This document shows positions 51,844-60,187 of a DNA stretch of 64,000 nucleotides, one piece after another. The stretch covers positions 1 to 64,000 of IMG/VR virus record IMGVR_UViG_3300044624_001054; one strand, 5' to 3'. Position 1 is the stretch's first letter; every line of letters starts with the position of its first letter. The position numbers and the translations under genes are program-made. This DNA comes from a virus. The notes beneath the pieces are model-generated. The model ran no database searches, had not been told where the DNA came from, and saw only the letters and a list, made by a program, of their open reading frames with translations.

Positions 51844-51951
51844 TTTTATCCCATTTAACAATTTCAATCATATTATTGTAGATATTAATATGAGGTTTCA
51901 TCGTATATTTATTATCTGATTTAATCAAACAATAAAATGTAAAGTATGACA

Positions 51952-52350
51952 TTAAAACGTTGGGCCACACAGATAGTTTTTAGCACCAACAATTAGGGCT
52001 GCGCCAAACTTAGCACCATTATCGTTACCCATATTGTTATTTACTAATGCCTCTGCAAGAATATATGTAATTTCATCTTCAGACAGCCCTTCTGAAAGTC
52101 CAGCGCAGATGGTATTTCCAAGAGAAATAATGTCTGACTCATTGGCAATCTGTCCATACGTCCCGCCGTTTTCTTTAACAAATTGCACAAACTTTTGTGT
52201 GCTTGTTGTGACACCATCATCAACACTTGGTGCTGGAAGGGGCGCTGGCACTTGCTCAGTAATAGTAACGGTTGGTACTGGCTCTGTCTGTGATGTACAT
52301 CCAACTAGTGCCACCGCAGAAATAGCGGCTGCAACAAAAATCTTCTTCAT
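51952..52350 (-). CDS. DUF732-like lipoprotein
   Basis: 132 residues. Signal peptide MKKIFVAAAISAVALVGCTS with lipobox LVGC, so the mature Cys is lipidated. The mature domain ends with LGNTICAGLSEGLSEDEITY and ALIVGAKNYLCGPTF, two cysteines at DUF732-like positions known from mycobacteria. A surface protein of the infected cell, perhaps for superinfection exclusion. Confidence 0.8.
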   Translation of the reverse strand: MKKIFVAAAISAVALVGCTSQTEPVPTVTITEQVPAPLPAPSVDDGVTTSTQKFVQFVKENGGTYGQIANESDIISLGNTICAGLSEGLSEDEITYILAEALVNNNMGNDNGAKFGAALIVGAKNYLCGPTF

Positions 52351-52375
52351 ATTAATCCTTTTCTATAAATGACTT

Positions 52376-52408
52376 GCCCACGATACTAAGCATATAGTAA
52401 TCGTGGGC
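52376..52408 (-). terminator. Hairpin terminator
   Basis: GCCCACGATACTA and TAGTAATCGTGGGC (12-13 bp with one bulge) just downstream of the 52-residue gene. Confidence 0.68.
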
Positions 52409-52421
52409 GGTGTGTCAATAA

Positions 52422-52580
52422 TTATGACTGGCGAGAAAAGATAGCATCAATTTCTGCTACATGGGACGGGCCAAATCGTGCAGCCTCATGCCTTGCTCTT
52501 TCCCATTCACTCTGAAGTTTATAGTTGCTTGTGGCATCTGTCTTAAACATTCCAGAGAAAAGTATTCCAAGTGCTTTCAT
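52422..52580 (-). CDS. 52-residue hypothetical protein
   Basis: MKALGILFSGMFKTDATSNY, then WERARHEAARFGPSHVAEID. Helical. AAGGAGGATATA before the ATG. Ends before a strong hairpin. Function unknown. Confidence 0.7.
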   Translation of the reverse strand: MKALGILFSGMFKTDATSNYKLQSEWERARHEAARFGPSHVAEIDAIFSRQS

Positions 52581-52663
52581 TATATCCTCCTTGTGGGTTG
52601 ATACTTTAATCTTATCAGGGTAACTCTAAGGGGTCAAGTTTAGAAGGCTTTTTGTGACCAGCC

Positions 52664-52837
52664 TCACTCATCATGGTCCCACCGAATAATCATCATTGCA
52701 TATTTCAGCCCCTGTCTAAACCATTCTGATTGTTGAGAATATTCTTCCATGTATGGGGCTTCAATACATTCTTCTATCTGTTCTGAAAATCTGTCCCGCC
52801 AATATTTTTGGCATTCATTATCACTATGCATTTCCAT
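52664..52837 (-). CDS. 57-residue acidic protein starting right after a tRNA
   Basis: MEMHSDNECQKYWRDRFSEQ, then IEAPYMEEYSQQSEWFRQGL. The ATG is 1 nt after the 3' end of tRNA-Asn, so it has no room for a ribosome site; an ATG 6 nt later is also possible. RNase processing would leave a leaderless message. Function unknown. Confidence 0.6.
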   Translation of the reverse strand: MEMHSDNECQKYWRDRFSEQIEECIEAPYMEEYSQQSEWFRQGLKYAMMIIRWDHDE

Positions 52838-52838
52838 G

Positions 52839-52910
52839 CTGGCCTGGTAGGATTCGAACCTACAACCCATCGGTTAACAGCCGATTGCGCTGCCATTGCG
52901 CCACAGACCA
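52839..52910 (-). tRNA. tRNA-Asn(GTT)
   Basis: Acceptor TGGTCTG with CAGGCCA, anticodon arm ATCGG-CTGTTAA-CCGAT, T arm GTAGG-TTCGAAT-CCTAC. Discriminator G. Confidence 0.9.
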
Positions 52911-52922
52911 CTACTTAAAACG

Positions 52923-52993
52923 CTGGAGAATCAGGGGTCGAACCTAAACTAAATGTTCCAAAGACATTTGTGCTGCCATTACACCATTCTCCA
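52923..52993 (-). tRNA. tRNA-Gln(TTG)
   Basis: Acceptor TGGAGAA with TTCTCCA, anticodon arm AATGT-CTTTGGA-ACATT, T arm TTAGG-TTCGACC-CCTGA. Reads CAA. Confidence 0.88.
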
Positions 52994-52996
52994 TAA

Positions 52997-53098
52997 CCGA
53001 TGTGCCAGCGGGTAACTACACCATCCCAAGGTTTTCTGCACGTTTGACTAACTTCATGCTGGTATCAACCGCGTAACTCGGCATTGCTGGCACATCGG
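52997..53098 (-). ncRNA. Structured RNA candidate upstream of tRNA-Gln
   Basis: A 13-bp perfect closing stem, CCGATGTGCCAGC with GCTGGCACATCGG, encloses about 76 nt, 4 nt from the tRNA gene. A 22-codon frame (MPSYAVDTSMKLVKRAENLG...) lies inside on the same strand without a ribosome site. It may be an RNA or a mini-gene flanked by an inverted repeat. Confidence 0.5.
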
Positions 53099-53101
53099 GG
53101 C

Positions 53102-53476
53102 CTATTCTGTTATATCGAAAGCGGAGCCTTTCCACATTTTATTGGATGACTCTCTTCTCCTCATAATAGCATTCCTCTTCGATTCTGCCCAGGATCTTCC
53201 TGAGTCTCCTCCCCAAAGAAGCCATGCGATAAGACCATTAGATGGATACCCCTCCTCACCTTGACTCCACCCCTTGCCTTTTTTATCAACGGCGTGGCGG
53301 CTAAAGAATGAATGCATCCTTAATACTGTAGACTCACTTAGATTCTTTTTATTAGCAATGTCTCTTGCGCGTGCAATTCCTACTGAGGTTCCCCCACGAT
53401 TAAATTCGTCGCGCAAGGCTAGGCCACGACGGGCATTAGATGCCATGGAATCTGTTGGAACATATGATTCAGCCAT
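53102..53476 (-). CDS. Conserved phage protein, 124 residues
   Basis: NARRGLALRDEFNRGGTSVG, LSESTVLRMHSFFSRHAVDK, GEEGYPSNGLIAWLLWGGDS and GRSWAESKR are a highly conserved phage pattern that I have seen near terminase or head genes, with no assigned function. Basic and Trp-rich. Confidence 0.8.
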   Translation of the reverse strand: MAESYVPTDSMASNARRGLALRDEFNRGGTSVGIARARDIANKKNLSESTVLRMHSFFSRHAVDKKGKGWSQGEEGYPSNGLIAWLLWGGDSGRSWAESKRNAIMRRRESSNKMWKGSAFDITE

Positions 53477-53600
53477 CGTATTTCTCCCATCTCCAAAAAC
53501 TTATATAGTATGCATGAAAATGTGTATCACAAGCATGAGTCTTGGTTTCATTTCTTTCTCCAACCCATGCCGCTGGTTGTTCACAAAATCTGCATTCCAT
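53469..53600 (-). CDS. 43-residue CxxC/HxxxH protein
   Basis: MECRFCEQPAAWVGERNETK, then THACDTHFHAYYISFW. C-x2-C and C-x2-H-x-H would form one zinc site, like the family of the gene at 23263-23505 in plan. Its stop overlaps the next gene's ATG region. Confidence 0.7.
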   Translation of the reverse strand: MECRFCEQPAAWVGERNETKTHACDTHFHAYYISFWRWEKYDG

Positions 53601-53604
53601 AATA

Positions 53605-54165
53605 TTATAGCATTCCAAGTTTGGTCGCATAATCATACATCATAATTCCGCTAGCGACACTAACGTTAAGACTCCTGACGCTACCAAGTTGTGGAATCAT
53701 TACAATATCATCAGCCATGCCAAGCCCCATTGGACTTACCCCTCGCGCCTCTTCACCAAAAATCATAAATGTATTGGGACTCCATTCATATTGAGTGACA
53801 GGAATAGCACCAGGAACATTATCTACTGCTACCCACCGCATATCCCTAATATGAGGCTCATTAAGATAAATATGGTCTAGTGACGGTGCATATTTGAGAT
53901 GAATATAATTTTGTGTTCCTACCGCGCCACGGCGGTCCCATCTTTTGTTACCAATGATCCAGGATTCTTTTGCTAGAAACGCATTAGAGTTTCTAATTCC
54001 AGACGCTTTATTAAAGTCTCCAGAAATATTCTCAAACCCTACAACGAATGGAAGACGCTTAGTATCAAGGTCCGCCTTTATCTGATCATTCTCCCACTCT
54101 TTATAATAGTCAATCACGTTCCTTGTATCCTGGGTCAGGGAATCCACCGTTCCACTCTCCTCCAT
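53605..54165 (-). CDS. TrmH/SpoU-family RNA 2'-O-methyltransferase
   Basis: 186 residues. The SPOUT knot is visible: NISGDFNKASGIRNSNAFLA, MIFGEEARGVSPMGLGMADD and VMIPQLGSVRSLNVSVASGI, with SAM-binding and the Asn-Val-Ser-Val motif. It methylates ribose in tRNA or rRNA. The N-terminal region overlaps the upstream gene by 56 nt, so a start within DTRNVIDYY may be the true one. Confidence 0.88.
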   Translation of the reverse strand: MEESGTVDSLTQDTRNVIDYYKEWENDQIKADLDTKRLPFVVGFENISGDFNKASGIRNSNAFLAKESWIIGNKRWDRRGAVGTQNYIHLKYAPSLDHIYLNEPHIRDMRWVAVDNVPGAIPVTQYEWSPNTFMIFGEEARGVSPMGLGMADDIVMIPQLGSVRSLNVSVASGIMMYDYATKLGML

Positions 54166-54490
54166 TGTACGCTCCTGTGCTATAGATTAAATACATCATT
54201 GATTTTTCATCTTCATTAAGTTCATCTGCCTGCACCCAGTCTTCAGATTTATTAGTAAGATAGATGAAGGCATTGCCGTCCTCGTCCATTTTTAAATCTA
54301 TGAATCCTTTGAACCATAGGGAGTTCAATATGTCTGAATCCATCTGTCGCATCCACTCTACAAGTTCTTGTTGTTCTTTGTAAAATAGTTCAGTAACTTT
54401 ATATACTGGATCTCCAACAGGATTATATCCTACCACCTCAATGTACCCTCGTTCAAGCATTATCTCTATTAACTCTTCATTCATATCCAT
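54110..54490 (-). CDS. 126-residue hypothetical protein
   Basis: MDMNEELIEIMLERGYIEVV; winged-helix-like N-terminal pattern (ELFYKEQQELVEWMRQMDSD), then acidic and Gly/Trp-rich end. Preceding gene is the terminase; the second ATG (MNEELI) is an alternative. Function unknown. Confidence 0.68.
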   Translation of the reverse strand: MDMNEELIEIMLERGYIEVVGYNPVGDPVYKVTELFYKEQQELVEWMRQMDSDILNSLWFKGFIDLKMDEDGNAFIYLTNKSEDWVQADELNEDEKSMMYLIYSTGAYNGGEWNGGFPDPGYKERD

Positions 54491-54491
54491 G

Positions 54492-56270
54492 TTAAACCAT
54501 CCCTATAGATTGGATATAGTCATCTATATTGTTTTGTCCGCCTGATGGAGGCTGAATGATATTTCTTTTTGCCTCTTGCTCTCTCTGATCTCTGATAAAT
54601 TGTTTATATGTGTGGACTTCTATCTCAACCTCGCCAGATTCTTTTCTGGTGTTAGATATAGAATTATAAATAGATCCACATACAGCATCAGATAGGTCTT
54701 TACTTCCCTTTCTAGGATGGTCAACTTTATCACGAATGATTCTTAACTGCAATAGTTCGTCAGTAAGAAGTTTAATGCTTGGGCCAATGATTCTTTCTTC
54801 TCCCACCAACATAGCCATATCATCATAGTGTTTTTTTGCTACAGATAATGTCTCTGTCTCTATACCAATCATTCTAAGTTCTGTCATAATATCGTGAGAG
54901 TTCCATCTATCAAAGGTTACCTTTTTAATATTAAAGCCGCGAGACCTAAGATCAATGATGAATTGCTTTACTTCAGAGAAGTCTACAGATTTATCTGATG
55001 TGGGTGTCCACCATCTAACACAATCTACAACAACTATTGGGCTTACAACATTATGATTCATAAAACTTTTAAGATGAACCCATCTATCAACGTGGGCCAT
55101 AGCGACGGCGCAATGATCGTGTTTCTGGGCTAGGTCAACATGTATGTAGTATTCTTTTTCATCCTGTGGAATGAACCAATCCTTAAACCTACCGTCATCG
55201 TCTACGCCATTCATTGGCTGATTAAAGCAGGCGAGAATCTTCTCTTTTGATTTAAAGAATGCATCGACTGCATCGGGAGGCATACACGCAAATCTTCCAA
55301 GTGCATCTGTTGGGTTATTGTAAAAAGCAATCTTAAAGTCATTGATTGATCTAGTTGGATTTACTTCCCAGGTTGGTCGCTTTAAGGCAAATACTTTAGG
55401 GTATTTATAAGCATTTATTTGATCTTCTTCCCACTCAATCGTGAACTCATTTTCTTTTACACCATCTAGTTCATCATCTAATTTGAAAGTATGAGATCTA
55501 ATAACTACATCTTTATCGGCAATAACAGCGTTGTATCTTTGCTGAATAAAATCATCACGATACCTAGGGAATGAAAGAAGAACAACCTTCCCAACATCTG
55601 GGAATCGTGAATCTACGGAGGCTCTATACATATCATAGATCGCCTGACCAGTCTTTGCCTGCTCGTTACCACTTGTTGAGACTGTGCTAAAACCAGAGAT
55701 CTCGTCCAGGATCACGCAGATAACATTGTAGCCCTCCCAGGACTCTCGCTCCGAATGTCCTGAGTGACATGTAATAGATTTATCAAATGATACACTCTGA
55801 GCGGTAATGTTGTACTTTCCAACAAACCAAGGAGAGTCTTCAATCCTTTTACGGAAACCTTTGAAGAATACGTTCTTTGCCTGTTCAGAGTTAATAGCGA
55901 TATTAATAATATCAATCGAGTCACCAGGGGGCTTACCAAAATATTTAGCAGGGTCTTTTAAGCACAGCAATAAATATACAAGGTAGGTCACAGAGATAGT
56001 GGAAATATAATCTTTTCCACTTCCCTTTCCAAGTTGAAGAATAACTTCATTACAGGTTTGACGGCTTCTTTTTACGCCCTCCTCTTCCCCATATAGTTTT
56101 ACCAATGTATCTTTTTTATACACTTGAGTCATGGCTTTGATTGCTTGATATTGAAATGCTGAAAGCGGGGGGAGGTGGAGGTAGTCTTCATTTGTAACAA
56201 ACTCTTCAATGTTTACTGGATGCTCATCAAATTCATCCTCTTCTAGAGCAGAGATAAAATCATCAAACAC
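54492..56270 (-). CDS. terL: Terminase large subunit
   Basis: 592 residues. LGKGSGKDYISTI (about residues 76-88) is the Walker A of the ATPase; VICVILDEISG is Walker B with the catalytic Glu. The C-terminal nuclease has YYIHVDLAQKHDHCAVAMAHV, the first RNase H-like Asp, with later LRSRGFNIKKVTFD and DLSDAVCGSIYN. It cuts and packages DNA concatemers. Upstream is the putative small subunit; no ATG junction oddity is seen. Confidence 0.93.
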   Translation of the reverse strand: MFDDFISALEEDEFDEHPVNIEEFVTNEDYLHLPPLSAFQYQAIKAMTQVYKKDTLVKLYGEEEGVKRSRQTCNEVILQLGKGSGKDYISTISVTYLVYLLLCLKDPAKYFGKPPGDSIDIINIAINSEQAKNVFFKGFRKRIEDSPWFVGKYNITAQSVSFDKSITCHSGHSERESWEGYNVICVILDEISGFSTVSTSGNEQAKTGQAIYDMYRASVDSRFPDVGKVVLLSFPRYRDDFIQQRYNAVIADKDVVIRSHTFKLDDELDGVKENEFTIEWEEDQINAYKYPKVFALKRPTWEVNPTRSINDFKIAFYNNPTDALGRFACMPPDAVDAFFKSKEKILACFNQPMNGVDDDGRFKDWFIPQDEKEYYIHVDLAQKHDHCAVAMAHVDRWVHLKSFMNHNVVSPIVVVDCVRWWTPTSDKSVDFSEVKQFIIDLRSRGFNIKKVTFDRWNSHDIMTELRMIGIETETLSVAKKHYDDMAMLVGEERIIGPSIKLLTDELLQLRIIRDKVDHPRKGSKDLSDAVCGSIYNSISNTRKESGEVEIEVHTYKQFIRDQREQEAKRNIIQPPSGGQNNIDDYIQSIGMV

Positions 56271-56788
56271 TAGAAGCCCTCTGCCTTACCTGTAACTTCT
56301 TCTAGTCTTTTAAAGACTTCTCTCTTACAATGCTCACAGTCTGCAACGACTTCCTTTAAAATCCTAACTAAGATCTCTTGCTTCCGCTCGGTCTCAATGA
56401 TCTGTTGAGCAATTTCGCTGTCCTCAATAAGGCCAGCCTTCTGAAGCATATCTATTTGTTTTTGCTGGATATCTGCAACAATTTTAATGCCAGCAGTTTT
56501 TTTACCAAGATCCCCGATTGTCCCCGCCTGACTAATAACATCCCAGCCCTCTTCAATAAGCATGGAGTAATGTCTATCTGCGCCAGATAATGCCTCTCTT
56601 GCACGCATCTGAATCTGTCTATCGCTTTGAATAACAGAACGCCACTCGTCAAGATACTCTTGAACCTCTGCTCTTTTAAAGCCAGTAAGTTTAGCGATAG
56701 ATGCTGGATTAGTAGTTCCTTTTAAGAATACATCTACAACCTTATTTATTTTTTCCCACCGTTCGGCAAGAACTATATCAGTTGACAT
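56270..56788 (-). CDS. Terminase small subunit-like protein
   Basis: 172 residues. A helix-turn-helix near residues 25-50 (GTTNPASIAKLTGFKRAEVQ) is followed by helices including QAGTIGDLGKKTAGIKIVADIQQKQIDML. Two cysteines sit near the C-terminus (CEHC). Position directly upstream of terL supports the DNA-recognition role. Confidence 0.78.
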   Translation of the reverse strand: MSTDIVLAERWEKINKVVDVFLKGTTNPASIAKLTGFKRAEVQEYLDEWRSVIQSDRQIQMRAREALSGADRHYSMLIEEGWDVISQAGTIGDLGKKTAGIKIVADIQQKQIDMLQKAGLIEDSEIAQQIIETERKQEILVRILKEVVADCEHCKREVFKRLEEVTGKAEGF

Positions 56789-57080
56789 TCATCTTCTTCC
56801 TAATACTCTTCTTTGCGTGGACCACTCCTTTAAGTTTTTCCACATAGAATGATCTATATTCCCCAGTAGTAGGAGAATAGCAATCTATCCAAGTAACATC
56901 TTTTTTAACATTGTGAGCGAGTCTAATAAATCTAAAAGATCCACGAACATCCTTAAATTTTAAGGAATCACCAGGCTTAATAACTGTTTTACCAAATTTA
57001 AGTTCATAGAACACAGATATGTCTGGATTTACTTTATATGTTGGCAACTCTTCTGAATCACCGACTCTTTTTTTAGACAT
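56778..57080 (-). CDS. 100-residue basic hypothetical protein
   Basis: From MSKKRVGDSEELPTYKVNPD with AAGGAGAG upstream; the longer frame is rejected. FGKTVIKPGDSLKFKDVRGS and YSPTTGEYRSFYVEKLKGV suggest a small beta barrel. Basic tail. It overlaps the terminase small subunit by 11 nt. Confidence 0.72.
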   Translation of the reverse strand: MSKKRVGDSEELPTYKVNPDISVFYELKFGKTVIKPGDSLKFKDVRGSFRFIRLAHNVKKDVTWIDCYSPTTGEYRSFYVEKLKGVVHAKKSIRKKMNVN

Positions 57081-57091
57081 GACTCTCCTTG

Positions 57092-57268
57092 TTAGGTGGC
57101 GAATCCACTTCCGCCACGGGTGGGAGCCCAAACCATTCCTGGGGAATCAATGTTTCTGACTAGCCTCAGTCCGCAGTCGGGGCATATAGCATTGTCTCTT
57201 TCTTCCATCTTCATTAACATCTCATGTGACTTATCACAATCAATGCATGTAAATGTGTAAAGCGGCAT
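57092..57268 (-). CDS. FmdB-like zinc-ribbon protein
   Basis: 58 residues from MPLYTFTCIDCDKSHEMLMK; ICPDCGLRLVRNI completes two C-x2-C knuckles. FmdB-type N-terminus (MPLYxFxC). TAATG junction with the preceding gene. Confidence 0.82.
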   Translation of the reverse strand: MPLYTFTCIDCDKSHEMLMKMEERDNAICPDCGLRLVRNIDSPGMVWAPTRGGSGFAT

Positions 57269-57612
57269 TACTTCCATGTCTCCTTAAGTGCAATACTCAA
57301 TAATACCAGATAACCCATCAGGTCGTCAAGGTCGTTCTCCTTAAAGGTATCATCCCCATTCATAAATCTAGATAGTTTATCATCTATACGAACCTTTATC
57401 TGTTCAGTTGTGTCTGATCGTGAAAATATTCTTACTGGGTTAAGCGCTGAGTTACCGTACGATCTATTCTTTTCTATAAGTAAAGAGGTTACTCTAGTAC
57501 ATTCATCTTGAATTGCCATCTCAACGGTGTTACGAGGAATTAATTGCACACCTTCTTTTATATCATCCATAATTTTCTCAGCATACATGCGCTGTAGGTC
57601 TTGTTCAATCAT
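57268..57612 (-). CDS. DUF1599-like nucleotide-metabolism protein
   Basis: 114 residues. LLIEKNRSYGNSALNPVRIF, then VRIDDKLSRFMNGDDTF and LDDLMGYLVLL match the phage family I recall as DUF1599 (nucleotide modification-associated, MazG-like helical). Probable dNTP metabolism. Confidence 0.75.
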   Translation of the reverse strand: MIEQDLQRMYAEKIMDDIKEGVQLIPRNTVEMAIQDECTRVTSLLIEKNRSYGNSALNPVRIFSRSDTTEQIKVRIDDKLSRFMNGDDTFKENDLDDLMGYLVLLSIALKETWK

Positions 57613-57776
57613 TTTTTACCAAACTTTCTTAGGTCACGGATGAGATTATATTTTACTAAGTATCGATAGATAGTCTGATGACTTACCCCGCATTCTTTAG
57701 CAATCTCTTCTAAAGATTTTTTATCTACAAGATATCTTTTTGTAAGGAATGCTTTGTTTTCATATAATTTAGCCAT
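57609..57776 (-). CDS. 55-residue helix-turn-helix protein
   Basis: MAKLYENKAFLTKRYLVDKK, then SLEEIAKECGVSHQTIYRYL, a resolvase/homeodomain-like HTH with a SxQTIYRYL recognition helix. Likely a transcriptional or transposase-derived regulator. Starts inside the end of the RuvC-like gene. Confidence 0.78.
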   Translation of the reverse strand: MAKLYENKAFLTKRYLVDKKSLEEIAKECGVSHQTIYRYLVKYNLIRDLRKFGKK

Positions 57777-58335
57777 AATTTACCAGATTCTTGTGAGCAT
57801 AATAGGCTAGTCCAAAGGCATCTCCAACATCATTATCTTCTAGATTTATGTTAAACATATTATTGAAATGATCTAAAGTTTTTTGTTTTCTTGTAGTCCT
57901 TGCATAATTTCTATACCAATTGTCTGATTTGCCTGGATTGTCTAGTCTTATCTGAGCCTTCTGAGCCTTTGTTAAATTATTATTGTTAATGTATGACTGC
58001 CATTGTATTGGAGGGACAGTAATAATTCTTTTAGAATCTAGTGCCAGTTCTGAAATCAGAACTCCCACTATCATAGCCATGTGTATCGCTACTGCTTGAG
58101 ACTTTACCATAATGGCTGATTCTATACAAATATAATCGGGCTTTATCTCTTCTTTGATAAACGGCATCTTATCCCTACAGTCAATTACCTTATCGTAGAT
58201 ATTGTTGCCATGAAAATCTATCTTACCCCATTTAATTGGCTTTCCATCAAACAGGCAGAAGGCAAAGGAGTTTGTTGATGAATCTACTCCAAGTACTGTG
58301 CTAGCGTTTTGTTTTATAAGTTTTTTTAGCGACAT
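57769..58335 (-). CDS. RuvC-like Holliday junction resolvase
   Basis: 188 residues. STVLGVDSSTNSFAFCLFDG has the first catalytic Asp, YICIESAIMV the Glu, and the C-terminal LEDNDVGDAFGLAYYAH the D-x2-D pair. It resolves four-way junctions before packaging. Overlaps the zinc-finger gene upstream by 35 nt, so an inner start is possible. Confidence 0.85.
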   Translation of the reverse strand: MSLKKLIKQNASTVLGVDSSTNSFAFCLFDGKPIKWGKIDFHGNNIYDKVIDCRDKMPFIKEEIKPDYICIESAIMVKSQAVAIHMAMIVGVLISELALDSKRIITVPPIQWQSYINNNNLTKAQKAQIRLDNPGKSDNWYRNYARTTRKQKTLDHFNNMFNINLEDNDVGDAFGLAYYAHKNLVNYG

Positions 58336-58597
58336 TGTTTATTACCTCTAATATATTTCCACGGCTGTTTTTATTATCCTGATCTACGCAAATAAAGCAT
58401 TTATTATTTTCATTGTATCTGCTTAGTAATTGACCGCAGCCACAGTATCTTTTTTCTCCATTGAGTCTTTTTTTATTTTCATAATACTTACTCATTATCT
58501 TTTTATTTGTTGCTAGTCTACAACAAGCAGGATTACAATACTTTTGGTTCTTTTTATTTGACTCAAAGGGTGTACCGCAGTTAGCACAATTTTTCAC
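58301..58597 (-). CDS. 98-residue double zinc-finger protein
   Basis: CANCGTPFESNKKNQKYCNP and CCRL, then YCGCGQLLSRYNENNKCFIC: two zinc clusters, basic, like nucleic-acid-binding zinc fingers of phage nucleases. Overlaps RuvC-like start. Confidence 0.72.
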   Translation of the reverse strand: MKNCANCGTPFESNKKNQKYCNPACCRLATNKKIMSKYYENKKRLNGEKRYCGCGQLLSRYNENNKCFICVDQDNKNSRGNILEVINNVAKKTYKTKR

Positions 58598-59370
58598 TCT
58601 ACCCCAACCTTAAGGTTAGTTATTTTTAATGTACCTGCATCTTTTTCTAAACAAGTTTCCGATACTGGGCAGCCTTTACATGTCCAGGTAGATTTAGTGT
58701 AACCCCTTTTAGGAATTACATCATCTTTATATGATCGGTATACTTCCTGCATCCAGCCAAAAACATAGTCTATATAGTCTTTATTCTTTTCATTCATTTT
58801 GATGGGAATCGCAAGTAACTCATTGTCATTTTTATTTTCATAAAGAATGAAACCTTCTTCCGCCCCCTCAATCTTCATATAAATTAGTAATTGAAGAAAA
58901 TGACTTGAAGAAGGTACTCCCTCGCCCTTTCTTTGAATGAAATATTGGTCTTTAATTGTTTTGATTTCTCCAATGATTTCTTCATCATTTATCTCCAATA
59001 CTACGTCAGCAAATCCTCTGACGGGAGGGTCTTCACTTTTAATCTCCCGCTCTTTTTGTTTTAATAAACCCGTGCTTTCTATAAGTTTTTCAATTCTTTC
59101 ATGAGCATCTGTACCAGATCTCATAGATGCAATGTTGGCGGCGGGGATATTCTCAGTAAATTCTGCACCGTTAAAGGCTATATACCAATATCTTGCACAA
59201 GTTCCATGACCATATCCAATAGTGCTAGGAGCAAAAGTTTTCTTTTGTTTAAACTCTTTTACCGTATTGGTCTTTTGATATGCAGAGTTTAGCATTTTAA
59301 CAAATTTTTTAGCATCCAGCCTAGTTTCTTTTGGCTGGCTAAGTAATGAAGATATTAGATTTTTAGCCAT
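58594..59370 (-). CDS. PD-(D/E)XK exonuclease (Cas4/RecB-type)
   Basis: 258 residues. GHGTCARYWYIAF, RSGTDAHERIEKLI, VRGFADVVLEINDEEIIGEIKTI with D-x-n-E-x-K catalytic residues, FLQLLIYMKIEGAEEG (QxxxY motif), and CKGCPVSETC at the C-terminus. With the early Cys this makes the four-Cys iron-sulfur site of Cas4/AddB-type nucleases. Likely recombination exonuclease. Confidence 0.83.
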   Translation of the reverse strand: MAKNLISSLLSQPKETRLDAKKFVKMLNSAYQKTNTVKEFKQKKTFAPSTIGYGHGTCARYWYIAFNGAEFTENIPAANIASMRSGTDAHERIEKLIESTGLLKQKEREIKSEDPPVRGFADVVLEINDEEIIGEIKTIKDQYFIQRKGEGVPSSSHFLQLLIYMKIEGAEEGFILYENKNDNELLAIPIKMNEKNKDYIDYVFGWMQEVYRSYKDDVIPKRGYTKSTWTCKGCPVSETCLEKDAGTLKITNLKVGVE

Positions 59371-59372
59371 AA

Positions 59373-59705
59373 TTAACCTAGATTATACCTTACTGTATAT
59401 TTGAGCGAGTCTACTAATTTATCTAGAGCCTCTTTAGTTGAATAATATATATTCTTTTTAATATTGTTTGGAGAACCTGTAGGACCCTTTGCTGCCGTTG
59501 AATACCATGCTGCTAGAATTCCAAACTTAGCAGACAAAGCCTGCAGTTTTGCGATTAAAGTAAGTGCCTGAACAGGAGGAATATCTGGCTTTGAAATAAT
59601 TTTTACAATGGCAGCCATCGCCTCATCTAGTCCGTCATCGCCTACAAAATCATGAATGTCAGCGAACTCTGATACCTGATTGATTAAATCAATTGTGTTT
59701 TCCAT
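59373..59705 (-). CDS. 110-residue hypothetical protein
   Basis: MENTIDLINQVSEFADIHDF; helical, with PPVQALTLIAKLQALSAKFG and AWYSTAAKGPTGSPNNIKKN. Similar short proteins accompany actinophage recombination genes. Function unknown. Confidence 0.7.
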   Translation of the reverse strand: MENTIDLINQVSEFADIHDFVGDDGLDEAMAAIVKIISKPDIPPVQALTLIAKLQALSAKFGILAAWYSTAAKGPTGSPNNIKKNIYYSTKEALDKLVDSLKYTVRYNLG

Positions 59706-59997
59706 CTAATTCCTCCAATAACTCTTCAAGTACTTCCCACTCAATAACGGCAAGTCTAGTTTTTCTACCGCCACTTCCTATTACAGCCATAAGTAAAGGA
59801 TTTTTTTTATTATCTGTTCTCAGGCAATCTGTAACTATCTTTGCCCACATATCTTCACTTAAAGATAGAGACTTCCCATATTCTTTTACATCTACTACAA
59901 ATCTAGGCAGATTTCCATCGGCCTTTTGATATTGCCCCCGACCGCTATTTTTATGAGACTTAGCACCCATTCTTCTAAGTTCTGATCGCTCACTCAT
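59689..59997 (-). CDS. PD-(D/E)XK resolvase-like protein
   Basis: 102 residues. GAKSHKNSGRGQYQKADGNL, then FVVDVKEYGKSLSLSEDMWA and MAVIGSGGRKTRLAVIEW. The SGRG...D...VDVKEY arrangement fits small Holliday junction/VRR-type nucleases. Basic N-terminus. Call is tentative. Confidence 0.58.
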   Translation of the reverse strand: MSERSELRRMGAKSHKNSGRGQYQKADGNLPRFVVDVKEYGKSLSLSEDMWAKIVTDCLRTDNKKNPLLMAVIGSGGRKTRLAVIEWEVLEELLEELDGKHN

Positions 59998-60187
59998 AAA
60001 CTAATCTAGCGCTTCCATCATGACCATTGGGGCAGGTCCAATAAACTTTCTTATTTGATGAATCATACATACCTGTGGTCGCCACTTCAAAGCAGCCTTG
60101 CTCTGGGCAAGAGAATGACCCACCTATTTCTTTAAACTTTGCATTAGATTTACTTGGAGCAGTAATAAAAGCCTTAGGGTCAATCAT
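59990..60187 (-). CDS. 65-residue zinc-binding protein
   Basis: FSCPEQGCFEVATTGMYDS and WTCPNGHDG: C-x4-C and C-x3-H, a zinc ribbon. Between recA and the resolvase-like gene; both junctions are short overlaps. Confidence 0.75.
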   Translation of the reverse strand: MIDPKAFITAPSKSNAKFKEIGGSFSCPEQGCFEVATTGMYDSSNKKVYWTCPNGHDGSARLVYE

